Assembly (NCBI GenBank): GCA_018266955.1 | Contig: JAFDZI010000039.1 | Span: forward strand, 48,000-111,999 | Length of the DNA stretch: 64,000 nucleotides | Direction of reading: 5' to 3' | Origin: Bacteroidota bacterium | Lineage (GTDB): Bacteria; Bacteroidota; Bacteroidia; Flavobacteriales; Weeksellaceae | Part shown: piece after piece, positions 1-9,197 of the stretch | How positions within the stretch are numbered: the stretch's first letter is position 1 | How the letters are laid out: each line of letters begins with the position of its first letter | Made by a program: the position numbers and the translations under genes | The notes under the pieces: generated by a model | What the model saw: only the letters and a program-made list of their open reading frames with translations | Databases searched by the model: none | Told to the model about the DNA's origin: nothing

Positions 1-576
1 GAATTTCATGGCAATCATCTTAATAGGAGCGATAAGCAACCAAGAGCTAAGAAAAGTTATAAGCACTAGGAGTACAGACGAAATATTAACATGGGTAAGT
101 ACATCTTCGGATAACTTTATGTCGGGTTGTATCCAGTACAAACCAAAAATCATAATGGTATTGCTAGGAGTATTCAATCCTTTGAAATAATATTTTTGTT
201 CTTCATCTAAATTAAAAATAGCCAGTCGAAGGCACGAAAAAAGAGTAATAAAAAGCCCTAGATACTTAATTTCGAAAGGAAGTTCAATACCGTAGAGTAA
301 ATTACCATAGGGTTCTAGCATTTTGTACATGGCCAGTCCGGGTAAAAAACCGAAACTTACCATATCTGCCAAAGAGTCCAGTTGAACGCCTAAATTGGAG
401 TTGGCTTTTAAAGCACGAGCAATAAAGCCGTCGAAGAAATCCAAAACCAAAGAAATGACAATACACCAAGCAGTAATTTGGTAATTTCCATAGATTAGTT
501 GTATTGCACCGATGGAACCCGAGAACAGATTGCCTAGGGTAAAGGCATTGGCTAAATTATTTTTAATGAAATTCAT
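1..576 (-). CDS. pssA: CDP-diacylglycerol--serine O-phosphatidyltransferase, 3' end cut by window edge
   Basis: The reverse strand encodes 192 codons from an ATG at 576, running off the left edge. The CDP-alcohol phosphotransferase signature is complete: D46, D49-G50, A53-R54, G63, D67 and D71 (pattern D..DG..AR, eight residues, G...D...D). The surrounding segments are hydrophobic, as expected for an integral inner-membrane enzyme. It would make phosphatidylserine from CDP-diacylglycerol and serine, the first committed step to phosphatidylethanolamine. Bacteroidota PssA is usually about 235 residues, so roughly the last 40 lie outside the window. Phosphatidylglycerophosphate synthase shares the motif, but the N-terminal sequence looks more like PssA. 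It has the same orientation as murA and the DUF4290 gene. Confidence 0.85.
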   Translation of the reverse strand, partial: MNFIKNNLANAFTLGNLFSGSIGAIQLIYGNYQITAWCIVISLVLDFFDGFIARALKANSNLGVQLDSLADMVSFGFLPGLAMYKMLEPYGNLLYGIELPFEIKYLGLFITLFSCLRLAIFNLDEEQKYYFKGLNTPSNTIMIFGLYWIQPDIKLSEDVLTHVNISSVLLVLITFLSSWLLIAPIKMIAMKF

Positions 577-620
577 ACAAATAGGTTAGGAGTAATTAGT
601 GGGATGCAGAAAAAGAAGTG

Positions 621-1928
621 TTAGATTCTTTCGATATCAGCACCCAAAGCTTTCAATCGACCATCAATGTTTTCGTATCCACGGTCAATTTGTTCAATAT
701 TGTGGATGATGGATTTTCCTTCGGCAGAAAGAGCAGCAATAAGCAAAGCGTTACCGGCACGAATATCGGGAGAAGTCATGGTGGTTCCTCTTAGCGGAAA
801 TTCGTGATTGAGTCCTACCACGGTTGCTCTGTGTGGGTCGCATAAGATAATCTGCGCTCCCATATCGATGAGTTTGTCCACGAAGAATAAACGAGATTCG
901 AACATTTTTTGGTGGATGAGTACTGTTCCTTTGGCTTGGGTGGCCACTACTAGGACAATGGATAACAAATCCGGGGTAAAGCCAGGCCAAGGAGCATCGG
1001 ATACGGTAAGGATAGAGCCATCGATAAATTTTTGAATTTTGTAATTTTCTTGCGCCGGGATAAAGATATCGTCATTGCTTTGCTCCAATTGTATTCCAAG
1101 CTTTCTGAAAGTATTGGGGATGACTCCCAGTTGGTTCCAATTTACATTTTTAATGGTTATTTCGGATTTTGTCATGGCAGCTAGGCCAATCCAAGAACCT
1201 ATTTCTACCATATCCGGAAGCATGGTGTGCTCGGTGCCATGTAGGTGTGTAACGCCCTCGATGGTTAATAGATTAGATCCTATACCAGAGATATTGGCGC
1301 CCATTCTATTGAGCATTTTACATAATTGTTGCAAATAGGGTTCGCAGGCAGCATTGTATATTCTGGTTTTACCTTTTGCCAAAACAGCTGCCATGAGTAC
1401 ATTGGCGGTTCCAGTAACAGAAGCTTCTTCTAAAAGGATGAATTTTCCTCTGAGTTCATTGGCTTTCAAGCTGTAGAAGGCTTCATCTTCATCATAAGAA
1501 AATTCAGCTCCCAATTCTACGAAGCCTTGGAAATGGGTGTCCAGTCGGCGTCTTCCGATTTTGTCGCCCCCAGGAGTTGGCATATAAGCTTCACCAAATC
1601 TGGCCAACATAGGTCCTAAAAGCATAATGGAACCTCTTAGTTTGGCACCATCTTTTTTAAATTCTTTGGATCGTATGTAGTCGAAGTTTACTTTGTCGGC
1701 TTTAAAGGTGTAATCGCCATGAGAATTTTTGGTTGTTTTAACACCAAAATCACCCAATATTTCAATAAGTCTGTTTACATCGTGTATGTCGGGGATATTT
1801 TTTATTCTTATCTCTTCATCGGTCAACAATACAGCGCAAAGAATTTGTAAAGCTTCATTTTTTGCACCTTGTGGGGTTATTTCACCATGCAATTGTTTGC
1901 CCCCTCTTATTTGGAATGCCCCAGTCAT
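621..1928 (-). CDS. murA: UDP-N-acetylglucosamine 1-carboxyvinyltransferase with Asp in place of the fosfomycin-target Cys
   Basis: The 435-residue protein is full length for MurA, which transfers enolpyruvate from PEP to UDP-GlcNAc in the cytoplasm as the first committed step of peptidoglycan synthesis. The EPSP-synthase-type fold is recognisable: N-terminal K-N at about 23-24, the conserved active-site loop at about 118-131, and a C-terminal IDRGYE segment. In the loop the residue equivalent to E. coli Cys115 is Asp122 (GGDKIGRRR where E. coli has GGCTIGARP); the codon at 1563-1565 reads GAC on the coding strand. The start overlaps the stop of the upstream DUF4290 gene by one base (TAATG), implying translational coupling. 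Confidence 0.97.
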   Translation of the reverse strand: MTGAFQIRGGKQLHGEITPQGAKNEALQILCAVLLTDEEIRIKNIPDIHDVNRLIEILGDFGVKTTKNSHGDYTFKADKVNFDYIRSKEFKKDGAKLRGSIMLLGPMLARFGEAYMPTPGGDKIGRRRLDTHFQGFVELGAEFSYDEDEAFYSLKANELRGKFILLEEASVTGTANVLMAAVLAKGKTRIYNAACEPYLQQLCKMLNRMGANISGIGSNLLTIEGVTHLHGTEHTMLPDMVEIGSWIGLAAMTKSEITIKNVNWNQLGVIPNTFRKLGIQLEQSNDDIFIPAQENYKIQKFIDGSILTVSDAPWPGFTPDLLSIVLVVATQAKGTVLIHQKMFESRLFFVDKLIDMGAQIILCDPHRATVVGLNHEFPLRGTTMTSPDIRAGNALLIAALSAEGKSIIHNIEQIDRGYENIDGRLKALGADIERI

Positions 1929-2557
1929 TAGCGTTTATTTTTTTGGTTAAAATGTCTTTTCTTGTTGTTGTTGCCTTTGTGGTTATTGTTTTTGTTGGAT
2001 TTGTTGGTGTAGTAGATTTTACTTTTTTCCAAGGAGTCGATGCCCGTTAAATCCAATCGGTTTTCGGATAAGTCTTTCAGATGTCTAAAGATGACATCAT
2101 CAGAAACATGTTCTTTGTTGTACACATTATAAGATTTTTTCATGTTATTGGCAATAACGCCAATCAATGCATCCTTTTCGTCCCCGTTGGGTAGTTCAAT
2201 TGCTTTTTCAATTAACTGAAGAATACTTTTACCATAAAATTTATAGTCGCCTTGGAGTTTAGGATACGACATTTTTTCTGGTTTTTGTGACAATTGCTCA
2301 AGAGTTGGAAAAGGGTAGGGAGCATCTACATCCAAATCATAATTGGATAAAATAAAAAGATGATCCCAAAGTTTGTGTTTATAGTTTTCCTCATCGCGAA
2401 GTTGAGGATTTCTTTGTCCCATAAAATCGACTATTGCGGCACTCATCTCATTTCGTTCTTCTTTAGTAGGGAGCTCTTTACATCGGTCCACCAGTTGTTG
2501 AATGATTCTGCCATACTCCGGCATTTGGAGTTGTCTTTTTTGTGTATTGTATTCCAT
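1928..2557 (-). CDS. DUF4290 family protein
   Basis: This 209-residue protein matches the DUF4290 family of Bacteroidota. Its recognisable features are the N-terminal MEYNTQK segment, the PEYGRIIQQLVD region at about 14-25, and the KLWDHLFILSNYDLDVD stretch near 84-100. The last 25 residues are very rich in Asn and Lys, suggesting a disordered, basic tail that could bind nucleic acid; this is inference. There is no signal peptide or membrane segment. It sits directly upstream of murA with a one-base overlap, a conserved pairing in this phylum. Its function is unknown. Confidence 0.85.
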   Translation of the reverse strand: MEYNTQKRQLQMPEYGRIIQQLVDRCKELPTKEERNEMSAAIVDFMGQRNPQLRDEENYKHKLWDHLFILSNYDLDVDAPYPFPTLEQLSQKPEKMSYPKLQGDYKFYGKSILQLIEKAIELPNGDEKDALIGVIANNMKKSYNVYNKEHVSDDVIFRHLKDLSENRLDLTGIDSLEKSKIYYTNKSNKNNNHKGNNNKKRHFNQKNKR

Positions 2558-2747
2558 AAATGCAAATATAGAAAAATAAGAAATACGGTTTTTATTTTAT
2601 AGAGTATTACCTATTTCATTTAGAATCATCTTTGGGGTGTGATTAGCTTTAATAATGATAAATATGTCATTTTGTCACATAGTTAGAGTTGGTATAAAAT
2701 TGGAGAAAAACCAAACATCAATAATTAAAAATAACAATAACAATATT

Positions 2748-4631
2748 ATGAGTAAAATAATCGGAATTGACTTAGGTACAACCAACTCTTGTGTATCTGT
2801 AATGGAAGGGAAAGACCCAGTGGTAATCCCTAATGCTGAAGGTAAAAGAACCACTCCGTCTATTGTTGGATTTACCCAAGATGGAGAAAGAAAAGTGGGA
2901 GATCCTGCGAAAAGACAAGCGGTAACCAATCCGAAAAATACGGTATATTCTATTAAAAGATTTATCGGGACGCACTTTAAAGATGATGGAAAAGAAGTTT
3001 CTAGAGTTCCTTACGAAGTGGTTTCTGGCCCAAATGATACCGTTAAAGTAAAGATTGACGGGAGAGAATATACCCCACAAGAAATCTCTGCAATGATTCT
3101 TCAAAAAATGAAGAAAACGGCTGAAGATTATCTTGGACAAGAAGTAACCAGAGCAGTGATTACTGTGCCTGCTTACTTTAACGATGCCCAAAGACAAGCC
3201 ACTAAAGAAGCTGGGGAAATCGCTGGATTAAAAGTAGAAAGAATCATCAACGAACCTACAGCGGCAGCTTTGGCGTATGGTATGGATAAAAATCATAAAG
3301 ATCAAAAAATTGCCGTTTACGACTTAGGTGGTGGTACTTTTGATATCTCTATCCTTGATTTGGGTGATGGTGTTTTCGAAGTTCTTTCAACCAATGGAGA
3401 TACGCACCTTGGTGGGGATGACTTTGATGATGTAATCATCAACTGGATGGCAGATGAATTTAAAGCGGAAGAAGGTGTAGATTTAAAATCTGACGCAATT
3501 GCCTTGCAAAGATTGAAAGAAGCCGCTGAAAAAGCGAAAATCGAATTGTCGTCTTCTGCACAAACAGAAATTAACTTACCATACATCACAGCTACCGCAA
3601 CAGGACCGAAACACTTGGTGAAAACTTTAACCAAAGCGAAATTCGAACAATTGTCAGCGGATTTGGTAAGAAGATCCATGGAGCCTTGCAAAAAAGCATT
3701 ACAAGATGCAGGCTTGTCAACTTCTGATATTGATGAGGTAATCTTAGTGGGAGGTTCTACCCGTATCCCAATCATCCAAGAAGAAGTAGAAAAATTCTTC
3801 GGTAAAAAACCTTCCAAAGGAGTGAATCCGGATGAAGTTGTGGCTATAGGTGCTGCCATCCAAGGAGGTGTATTAACCGGTGATGTGAAAGATGTATTGC
3901 TATTAGATGTAACGCCACTTTCTTTAGGGATCGAAACTATGGGATCTGTCTTCACTAAATTGATTGATGCCAACACCACTATTCCTACAAGAAAATCTGA
4001 AGTTTTCTCTACGGCATCCGACAACCAACCCGCAGTAAGCATCCGCGTTGGGCAAGGAGAAAGACCAATGTTTAACGATAACAAAGAAATTGGTAAATTC
4101 GACCTTACCGATATCCCACCAGCACCAAGAGGCGTTCCTCAAATTGAAGTAACTTTCGATATTGATGCCAATGGTATCCTAAGCGTTTCTGCGAAAGATA
4201 AAGGAACCGGTAAAGAGCAATCCATCAAAATCCAAGCTTCTTCCGGACTTTCAGATGCAGAAATCGAAAGAATGAAGAAAGAAGCACAAGAAAATGCGGC
4301 AGCCGATGAGAAAAGAAAAGAAGAAGCAGATTTGTTGAATAAAGCAGATGGACTGATCTTCCAAACTGAAAAGCAATTGAAAGAATTTGGTGATAAACTT
4401 TCTGCTGATAAAAAATCGACAATCGAAACGGCTGTTGCTGAATTGAAAACCGTTTTCGAAGCAAAAGATTTAGAAGGAATTAAAACCAAGACTGAAGCTC
4501 TAGATGCTGCTTGGATGGCTGCTTCTGAAGAAATGTATGCACAAGGACAACAAGCACAGCCTGGAGCCGAACAAGCCCACGCGAATGCTGGTGATAATGT
4601 TCAAGATGCTGACTTCGAAGAAGTCAAGTAA
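2748..4631 (+). CDS. dnaK: Molecular chaperone DnaK (Hsp70)
   Basis: The ATG at 2748 begins [14 protein letters not shown], the canonical Hsp70 start, giving 627 residues; an in-frame extension to 2655 exists but its extra residues do not belong to the family. The ATPase domain shows the phosphate-1 loop (GIDLGTTNS), the [11 protein letters not shown] segment and DLGGGTFD. The substrate-binding domain contains [14 protein letters not shown], and the tail ends in DADFEEVK, typical of bacterial DnaK. It binds hydrophobic peptides in an ATP-dependent cycle with DnaJ and GrpE. No dnaJ or grpE gene is adjacent. The transcript ends in a strong hairpin that is also the left boundary of the integrated element. 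Confidence 0.98.
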   Translation: MSKIIGIDLGTTNSCVSVMEGKDPVVIPNAEGKRTTPSIVGFTQDGERKVGDPAKRQAVTNPKNTVYSIKRFIGTHFKDDGKEVSRVPYEVVSGPNDTVKVKIDGREYTPQEISAMILQKMKKTAEDYLGQEVTRAVITVPAYFNDAQRQATKEAGEIAGLKVERIINEPTAAALAYGMDKNHKDQKIAVYDLGGGTFDISILDLGDGVFEVLSTNGDTHLGGDDFDDVIINWMADEFKAEEGVDLKSDAIALQRLKEAAEKAKIELSSSAQTEINLPYITATATGPKHLVKTLTKAKFEQLSADLVRRSMEPCKKALQDAGLSTSDIDEVILVGGSTRIPIIQEEVEKFFGKKPSKGVNPDEVVAIGAAIQGGVLTGDVKDVLLLDVTPLSLGIETMGSVFTKLIDANTTIPTRKSEVFSTASDNQPAVSIRVGQGERPMFNDNKEIGKFDLTDIPPAPRGVPQIEVTFDIDANGILSVSAKDKGTGKEQSIKIQASSGLSDAEIERMKKEAQENAAADEKRKEEADLLNKADGLIFQTEKQLKEFGDKLSADKKSTIETAVAELKTVFEAKDLEGIKTKTEALDAAWMAASEEMYAQGQQAQPGAEQAHANAGDNVQDADFEEVK

Positions 4632-4663
4632 GGACTGATAAAAATCAATTAAAATTAATGAGT

Positions 4664-4698
4664 AAATCGCTGTAAATGTAATATTTACGGCGATTTTT
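4664..4698 (+). terminator. dnaK terminator and candidate attL
   Basis: A 35-bp dyad beginning AAATCGCTGTAA and ending GCGATTTTT forms a 10-bp stem (one G-U pair) followed by T5, 33 bp after the dnaK stop. An almost identical 35-mer (31/35) lies at 34525-34559 in the same orientation. The two bracket an integrase-bearing region, so this copy is a candidate left attachment site as well as the terminator. Confidence 0.75.
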
Positions 4699-4753
4699 AT
4701 TTTTAACAATTTTTGAAAAATGCTTGTTTTTAATCGTTTTTTGTCATATTTTC

Positions 4754-4769
4754 GTACCATATTTGTACC
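4754..4769 (+). repeat. Left copy of 16-bp end repeat GTACCATATTTGTACC
   Basis: This 16-mer differs by one base from GTACCTTATTTGTACC at 34428-34443. Each copy carries two GTACC blocks and lies just inside the respective 35-bp terminal hairpin. It could be an integrase arm/core site or the true crossover sequence. Confidence 0.6.
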
Positions 4770-4858
4770 GCGCGTTATTTGGATGTAATGTGCGCCTTAT
4801 GCGCTAAAATAATTAAAAAATACATAAAAAAGAGACAATGTACCCGATGTTATTTCAG

Positions 4859-5426
4859 GATGGGATTTAGTAAATTAAAAATACCTAGAGTTTGTGAGCA
4901 CTGCTCCAAACCTTTTGAAGCAAAGACAGTTACGACACGTTTTTGTGGTGTTTCTTGTGCGAATAAAGCAGGAAAGGAACGCACGAAATTAGAAAAGCAA
5001 CAAAAAGAAAAAGAAAATCTGTTACAAAAATATTCTAATAAAATTGCGGAAGTTCAAACTCGAGAATTTATTTCTGTTTCTGAAGCAACTGTAATGTTTG
5101 GAATTTCAAAAGATACCATTCATAGAATGATAAAAAAAGGATTGATTGGTGGTGCTAATCTTGGGATAAGATTAACTCGAGTAAAACGAGCAGATTTAGA
5201 GAACTTATTTTCTACAATAGAAATGCCTATTGAAAAGAAAAAAGAAGAAAAACCAAACTTTGAAATAGGCAATTGCTACACGATTTCAGAGATAAGTACA
5301 AAATTCCGTGCAGATCCAAGTACTATTTATCTTGTAATTAAGAAAAACAAAATACCAACTAAAAAAGTAGGTAGTTTTGTGTATGCACCAAAAAATCTTA
5401 TTGACAAAATCTTCGCAGGACAATGA
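4859..5426 (+). CDS. Zinc-finger / helix-turn-helix protein upstream of integrase
   Basis: From the ATG at 4859 the protein has 188 residues. The N-terminus carries a zinc-knuckle-like C-E-H-C ... F-C-G-V-S-C cluster at about residues 12-37. A coiled Lys/Glu segment follows, then two excisionase-like HTH modules: ISVSEATVMFGISKDTIHRMI and YTISEISTKFRADPSTIYLVI. Such proteins commonly precede integrases in Bacteroidota elements and may act as recombination directionality factor or regulator; this is inference. An in-frame ATG at 4788 would add a second CxxC...CxxC pair (CALC, CTRC), so a longer form is possible. The stop overlaps the integrase start (ATGA). Confidence 0.65.
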
Positions 5427-6667
5427 AAGAACTTTTAAAAACTAAAGTCACCGTAAGGTTAAGAAAAGCAGAAAACCGAAAAGAATGGTACATCTATTTG
5501 GAGAGCTATCCTATAATGATTTCGGGAAAGAAAACTCCTCAAAGAATTCGTGAGTATCTCAACCGAAGTGTAACAACTGTAGATTTTGATAAAAAAAGAC
5601 CAGCGAAAACTACAGAATATTCAATTTCATACAAGCCTAAAAGAGATGACAACGGAATTATTATTTGCAAAAGTGAAAACGATAGAGAAACAATGTTTTA
5701 TGCAGATTCGTTAAGAAAATTAAGACAAAGAGAATACGACAATATTGAGCTTTATAATGAGCTCGACCAAATTCAGGCAGAACAAAAAGAAAAATCACAG
5801 GAAAATTTTGTTAAATATTTCGAAGCATTAATCAAAAGACGACACAAAAATAATTCTGAATCAATTAAGATAAATTGGGAAAGAGCAATTGACTTTTTAA
5901 TCTCTTATGAAGGTTCTGAAATCCCTTTTTCTAAAATTGATATTAAATTTTGTGAGAATTTTAAAACCTTTCTTTTAAGTGCACCTCGTGGTGGAAATAA
6001 AAAAGGGAAATTATCTCAAAATAGTGCATCAACTTATTTTTCTGTTTTTAAAGCTGCGTTGAAACAAGCCTTCATTGATGGTTATTTTACGACAGATATT
6101 GCTGCCAAAATAAAATCAATTCCAAGTGAAGAATCAAGAAGAGAATATTTGACAATTGAAGAACTGAATACTTTGGTTGCAACTCCTTGTGAAAATGATG
6201 TATTGAAACGAGCGGCGCTTTTTTCGGCATTAACAGGTTTGCGACATTCTGATATTCAAAAACTGAAGTGGAATGAAATAAGTTTAGATAACAATCAACC
6301 AAGAATTAATTTCACTCAAAAAAAGACAAAAGGTGTAGAATATATGCCGATTTCTCAACAGGCTTTAGAAATTTGCGGAGAACCAAAATCGCCAAATGAT
6401 TTGGTTTTTGAAAATTTAACCAATCCTGCTTGGATTAATCGTCCGTTAAAAACTTGGGTTGCAAAAGCAGGAATCAATAAAAACATAACATTTCATTGTT
6501 TCAGACATACTTTTGCCACTTTGCAACTTTCGAGTGGCACTGATATTTATACAGTAAGCAAAATGCTTGGTCATACGAATGTGAAGACTACACAAGTTTA
6601 TGCAAAAGTGATTGATGAAAAGAAAAATAGAGCGGCGGAAGCGATAAAATTGAATTTTAAAAAGTAG
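5423..6667 (+). CDS. Tyrosine-type site-specific recombinase / integrase
   Basis: The 414-residue protein has an N-terminal Arm-like domain (about 1-105), a SAM-like core-binding domain (about 125-215) and a C-terminal catalytic domain. Catalytic residues are visible: Arg274 in ALTGLRHSD, His358 and Arg361 in HCFRHTFAT, a second His in LGHTNVKTT, and the nucleophilic Tyr in TQVYAKV near the C-terminus. It should catalyse integration and excision of the element. It begins by an ATGA overlap with the HTH gene and is followed 3 bp after its stop by a membrane-protein gene, so the left end is probably one operon. Confidence 0.93.
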   Translation: MKELLKTKVTVRLRKAENRKEWYIYLESYPIMISGKKTPQRIREYLNRSVTTVDFDKKRPAKTTEYSISYKPKRDDNGIIICKSENDRETMFYADSLRKLRQREYDNIELYNELDQIQAEQKEKSQENFVKYFEALIKRRHKNNSESIKINWERAIDFLISYEGSEIPFSKIDIKFCENFKTFLLSAPRGGNKKGKLSQNSASTYFSVFKAALKQAFIDGYFTTDIAAKIKSIPSEESRREYLTIEELNTLVATPCENDVLKRAALFSALTGLRHSDIQKLKWNEISLDNNQPRINFTQKKTKGVEYMPISQQALEICGEPKSPNDLVFENLTNPAWINRPLKTWVAKAGINKNITFHCFRHTFATLQLSSGTDIYTVSKMLGHTNVKTTQVYAKVIDEKKNRAAEAIKLNFKK

Positions 6668-6670
6668 AAA

Positions 6671-7357
6671 ATGAAAGTTAAGCATTATGAAAATATTGTA
6701 AAGTATCTTCCAGTTTTAATAGCTTGTCTTTTAATCGGGATTTTAGGAAGAATTTATTTCATCAATAAAGGTGCAGATGAATTTACAGTCAACGTTGTTT
6801 TTGTCATTTTCACTGGATTTGGTATTTCAATCTATGCTATTTTCGGCTTGTTTTTTAATGAACTGATTGAATTGGGTTTTAAAATTTTTCAAAAAAAGAA
6901 GACTTCTAAAATTTCCGAAAAACAAATTTCGCCGAATGAGAATTTAGAAAAAATAAGAGCAGAACAGGAAATTTTAAAGAATATCGAAAAGCAAAACAAA
7001 ATTAAAATTGCTATTGAATACACCCAAAAACAATTTGCTCTTTATATGTCCGATGAAGATTTAGAAGAGCTTTATGGCAATATTATAATATATGCACAAG
7101 CAGAAAATTTTCAAGATTTAAAACCAGTCGAAACTAATAATTTAGCGACACAGGATTTAGAACATTTTGGATGGAATATTTATAACCATTTCAATAATAG
7201 AATTCAAGATGAAGCAGCAGAATTTATAAAATTAGTTTTTTCTACCGATATGAAAGGAGTAGAAATCCCGAGTATAAAAAGTCATTTGAAAACTGCTCCC
7301 GAGAAAGGAAAAATTAAATTAGAACACAACCTTAGCAAATTCTGTGAAAATAACTAA
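6671..7357 (+). CDS. Membrane protein with cytoplasmic coiled-coil tail, unknown function
   Basis: The 228-residue protein has two predicted transmembrane helices near the N-terminus (about 12-30 and 38-62). A charged, partly coiled-coil region (about 75-125) and a soluble C-terminal domain without a motif I recognise follow. It starts 3 bp after the integrase stop, so it is likely co-transcribed with it. Similar small membrane proteins accompany integrases in flavobacterial elements, but I cannot assign a role. There is no signal-peptidase site. Confidence 0.6.
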   Translation: MKVKHYENIVKYLPVLIACLLIGILGRIYFINKGADEFTVNVVFVIFTGFGISIYAIFGLFFNELIELGFKIFQKKKTSKISEKQISPNENLEKIRAEQEILKNIEKQNKIKIAIEYTQKQFALYMSDEDLEELYGNIIIYAQAENFQDLKPVETNNLATQDLEHFGWNIYNHFNNRIQDEAAEFIKLVFSTDMKGVEIPSIKSHLKTAPEKGKIKLEHNLSKFCENN

Positions 7358-7368
7358 AATCAATAACC

Positions 7369-7413
7369 AACAATTGGTGATTTTGTAGTAATACCGTAAA
7401 AACACTACATCAC
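7369..7413. promoter_or_regulatory. Dyad-rich region before the excisionase-like gene
   Basis: Three nested dyads lie here: ACCAA-caa-TTGGT near 7369-7381; TGTAGT (7384-7389) with ACTACA (7404-7409); and GTGAT outside the latter pairing with ATCAC. They end about 50 bp before the start at 7463. An operator or a recombination-accessory site is plausible; nothing in the sequence decides between them. Confidence 0.4.
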
Positions 7414-7462
7414 AAAGAAATCACTTTTTTCCTTTGCACCATAACAATCAAAAACGATCATT

Positions 7463-7801
7463 ATGGACGTAAATGAAATTTCTTTTGAAAACCTGCCAAA
7501 AGCAGTTGCTCACTTAACGAACGAAATTGCCGAAATTAAATCTATGGTTCAGAATGCGAAAATTTCTGAACCGAAAGAAAAACGCATTCCTATTGGAATT
7601 GAAGATGTATGTAAAATCATAGGAAAAGCCAAACCTACAATTTATACTCTTGTAAGGCAAAGAAAAATTCCGTGTTACAAAAACGGTAAAAAACTCTATT
7701 TTTTTGAAGATGAACTTTTGGAATGGATTTCTAAAGGTAAAAAGAAAACCTTACTAGAAATAGAATCCGAAGCTCTGAAATATCATAACCGAAATAGATA
7801 A
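7463..7801 (+). CDS. Excisionase-type helix-turn-helix DNA-binding protein
   Basis: The 112-residue protein has a short N-terminal helix with a possible coiled coil (about 10-32) and then a MerR-like/HTH_17 excisionase domain. That domain reads IGIEDVCKIIGKAKPTIYTLV, then RQRKIPCYKNGKKLYFFEDELLEWI. This is the usual fold of recombination directionality factors and replication accessory proteins in NBU-like elements. It is followed 4 bp downstream by the VirE-type ATPase, suggesting an operon. It may act with the integrase or in initiating the replication module; this is inference. Confidence 0.8.
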   Translation: MDVNEISFENLPKAVAHLTNEIAEIKSMVQNAKISEPKEKRIPIGIEDVCKIIGKAKPTIYTLVRQRKIPCYKNGKKLYFFEDELLEWISKGKKKTLLEIESEALKYHNRNR

Positions 7802-7805
7802 GGTT

Positions 7806-8963
7806 ATGAATGAAGAAAAATTCTTGTATCAATCTGATACACCTTCCAAAACGATTTACGACCGAGCGATGAAATATTTGGACGAAAAATACAACATTCG
7901 TTTTAATACCATTGCTTTGGAGTTGGAAATTCAGTTGAAAGAGCAGACTGGAACTTGGACTGTTCTCAACATCAATTCTTTATTGATTGAGTTGGCGCAG
8001 TCTGGAATTGAAATTAATATGAATAAGTTGGAAATTTTGGTTAGAAGCCATATGATTCAGCAATACAATCCAATTCGTGAGTATTTTGAAAATTTAGAAA
8101 CTTGGGATGGTATAGATTACATCAAGAAACTCTCTCAATATCTTAAAACCAATGATGATGAAGCATTTTGTTATCATTTTGAAAAATGGCTAACAAGAGC
8201 GGTATTATGTTCATTAAATAGAGGTTATGTCAATAAACAGTCATTGGTTTTAGCATCACATCAAAATTCAGGGAAATCCTCATTTTTACGATTTTTAATT
8301 CCTCCAAAATTAGAGAATTATTACACCGAAAATATCTCCATCGACAAAGATGGCATTATTTCCATTTGTAAAAATTTGATTTGTAACCTTGATGAATTGG
8401 CGGTTTTATCTAAATCCGATGTTAATACTTTGAAATCTTTCATTTCAAAAAGCAGTGCCAATATTCGGTTGCCTTATGCGCGAAAAGCTGAATTTTTAGA
8501 GAGGATTTGCTCATTTGTAGGTTCTACCAATCGTACTGATTTTCTGACCGATGAAACAGGAAGTATTAGATGGTTGATTTTTGAGGTGTATTCTTTTGAT
8601 TTTGAATATTCCAAAGAAATTGATATGGATAAAGTCTGGGCTCAAGCATACCACAATGCTTTTGAAAGGAAAAATTACAATCCCGAATTAACCGCAACAG
8701 ATATCACCGAAAACGAAAAAAGAAACGAGAAATATGCACAAGTTTCTATGGAGCAAGAACTCATTTCTGCACATTTTGAAAAATCGGAAAAAATGGAAGA
8801 ATTTCTCACGGCAACCGATATTATGTTGGCGATGAACAACGCTTTAGGATTGCGATTGAATAATGTAAAAATCGGAAAAGCACTTACCAGTTTAAAATAT
8901 CAAAGGATAAAACATCCCAAACTTCAAGTGTACGGATATCTCATCAAAAGAAAAACAGAGTAA
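7806..8963 (+). CDS. VirE/VapE-family P-loop ATPase, putative replication helicase
   Basis: The 385-residue protein has an N-terminal VirE_N-like region and a superfamily-3-type ATPase core. Walker A reads SHQNSGKSSFL (about 150-160), Walker B reads LICNLDEL (about 191-198), and a sensor/arginine stretch GSTNRTDFLTDETGSIRW follows. Family members are encoded beside primases on mobile elements and islands, and probably help replicate the excised circle. It lies directly upstream of an intergenic cluster of short repeats and a Toprim protein, which fits a replication module. There is no transmembrane segment. Confidence 0.8.
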   Translation: MNEEKFLYQSDTPSKTIYDRAMKYLDEKYNIRFNTIALELEIQLKEQTGTWTVLNINSLLIELAQSGIEINMNKLEILVRSHMIQQYNPIREYFENLETWDGIDYIKKLSQYLKTNDDEAFCYHFEKWLTRAVLCSLNRGYVNKQSLVLASHQNSGKSSFLRFLIPPKLENYYTENISIDKDGIISICKNLICNLDELAVLSKSDVNTLKSFISKSSANIRLPYARKAEFLERICSFVGSTNRTDFLTDETGSIRWLIFEVYSFDFEYSKEIDMDKVWAQAYHNAFERKNYNPELTATDITENEKRNEKYAQVSMEQELISAHFEKSEKMEEFLTATDIMLAMNNALGLRLNNVKIGKALTSLKYQRIKHPKLQVYGYLIKRKTE

Positions 8964-8970
8964 AACCTAC

Positions 8971-9160
8971 TTACCAAAGTTACCAAGTTACCTTAAAGGA
9001 TTTTAACAATTATCAATCAATTATTTATTAAGGTAATTAAATTTTAAAAATAGTTACCTAAAGTTACCTTAATTAAAAATTTATGGTAAGTAGGTAAAAA
9101 CAGGTAATTGAAAAAAAATGCTTTAAGATATTGTTAATCAATGAAAAGGTAATTAGGTAA
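8971..9160. repeat. Iteron-like cluster: eleven TTACC/GGTAA copies, candidate replication origin
   Basis: TTACC occurs at 8971, 8980, 8988, 9054 and 9064. Its complement GGTAA occurs at 9032, 9085, 9093, 9103, 9148 and 9156. Many are extended to AGTTACC or AGGTAA and spaced 8-10 bp within clusters, with very AT-rich DNA between. The position between the ATPase and primase-like genes suits an origin or initiator-binding region. Confidence 0.6.
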
Positions 9161-9197
9161 GAGGAATTAAAAATAATATAGAAAACAAACAAAAAAA

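Noticed and set aside
2670..2690. TGTCA-TTT-TGTCA direct repeat upstream of dnaK as a heat-shock operator
   Set aside because: It is short, one occurrence only, and matches no operator I can name; insufficient support.
2655..2747. N-terminal extension of DnaK
   Set aside because: The family begins at [12 protein letters not shown]; the extra 31 residues are AT-rich leader translation.
3317..4084. 255-codon open frame on the reverse strand inside dnaK
   Set aside because: It is the antisense shadow of a highly conserved gene; its translation is Ser/Pro-rich without domain or start context.
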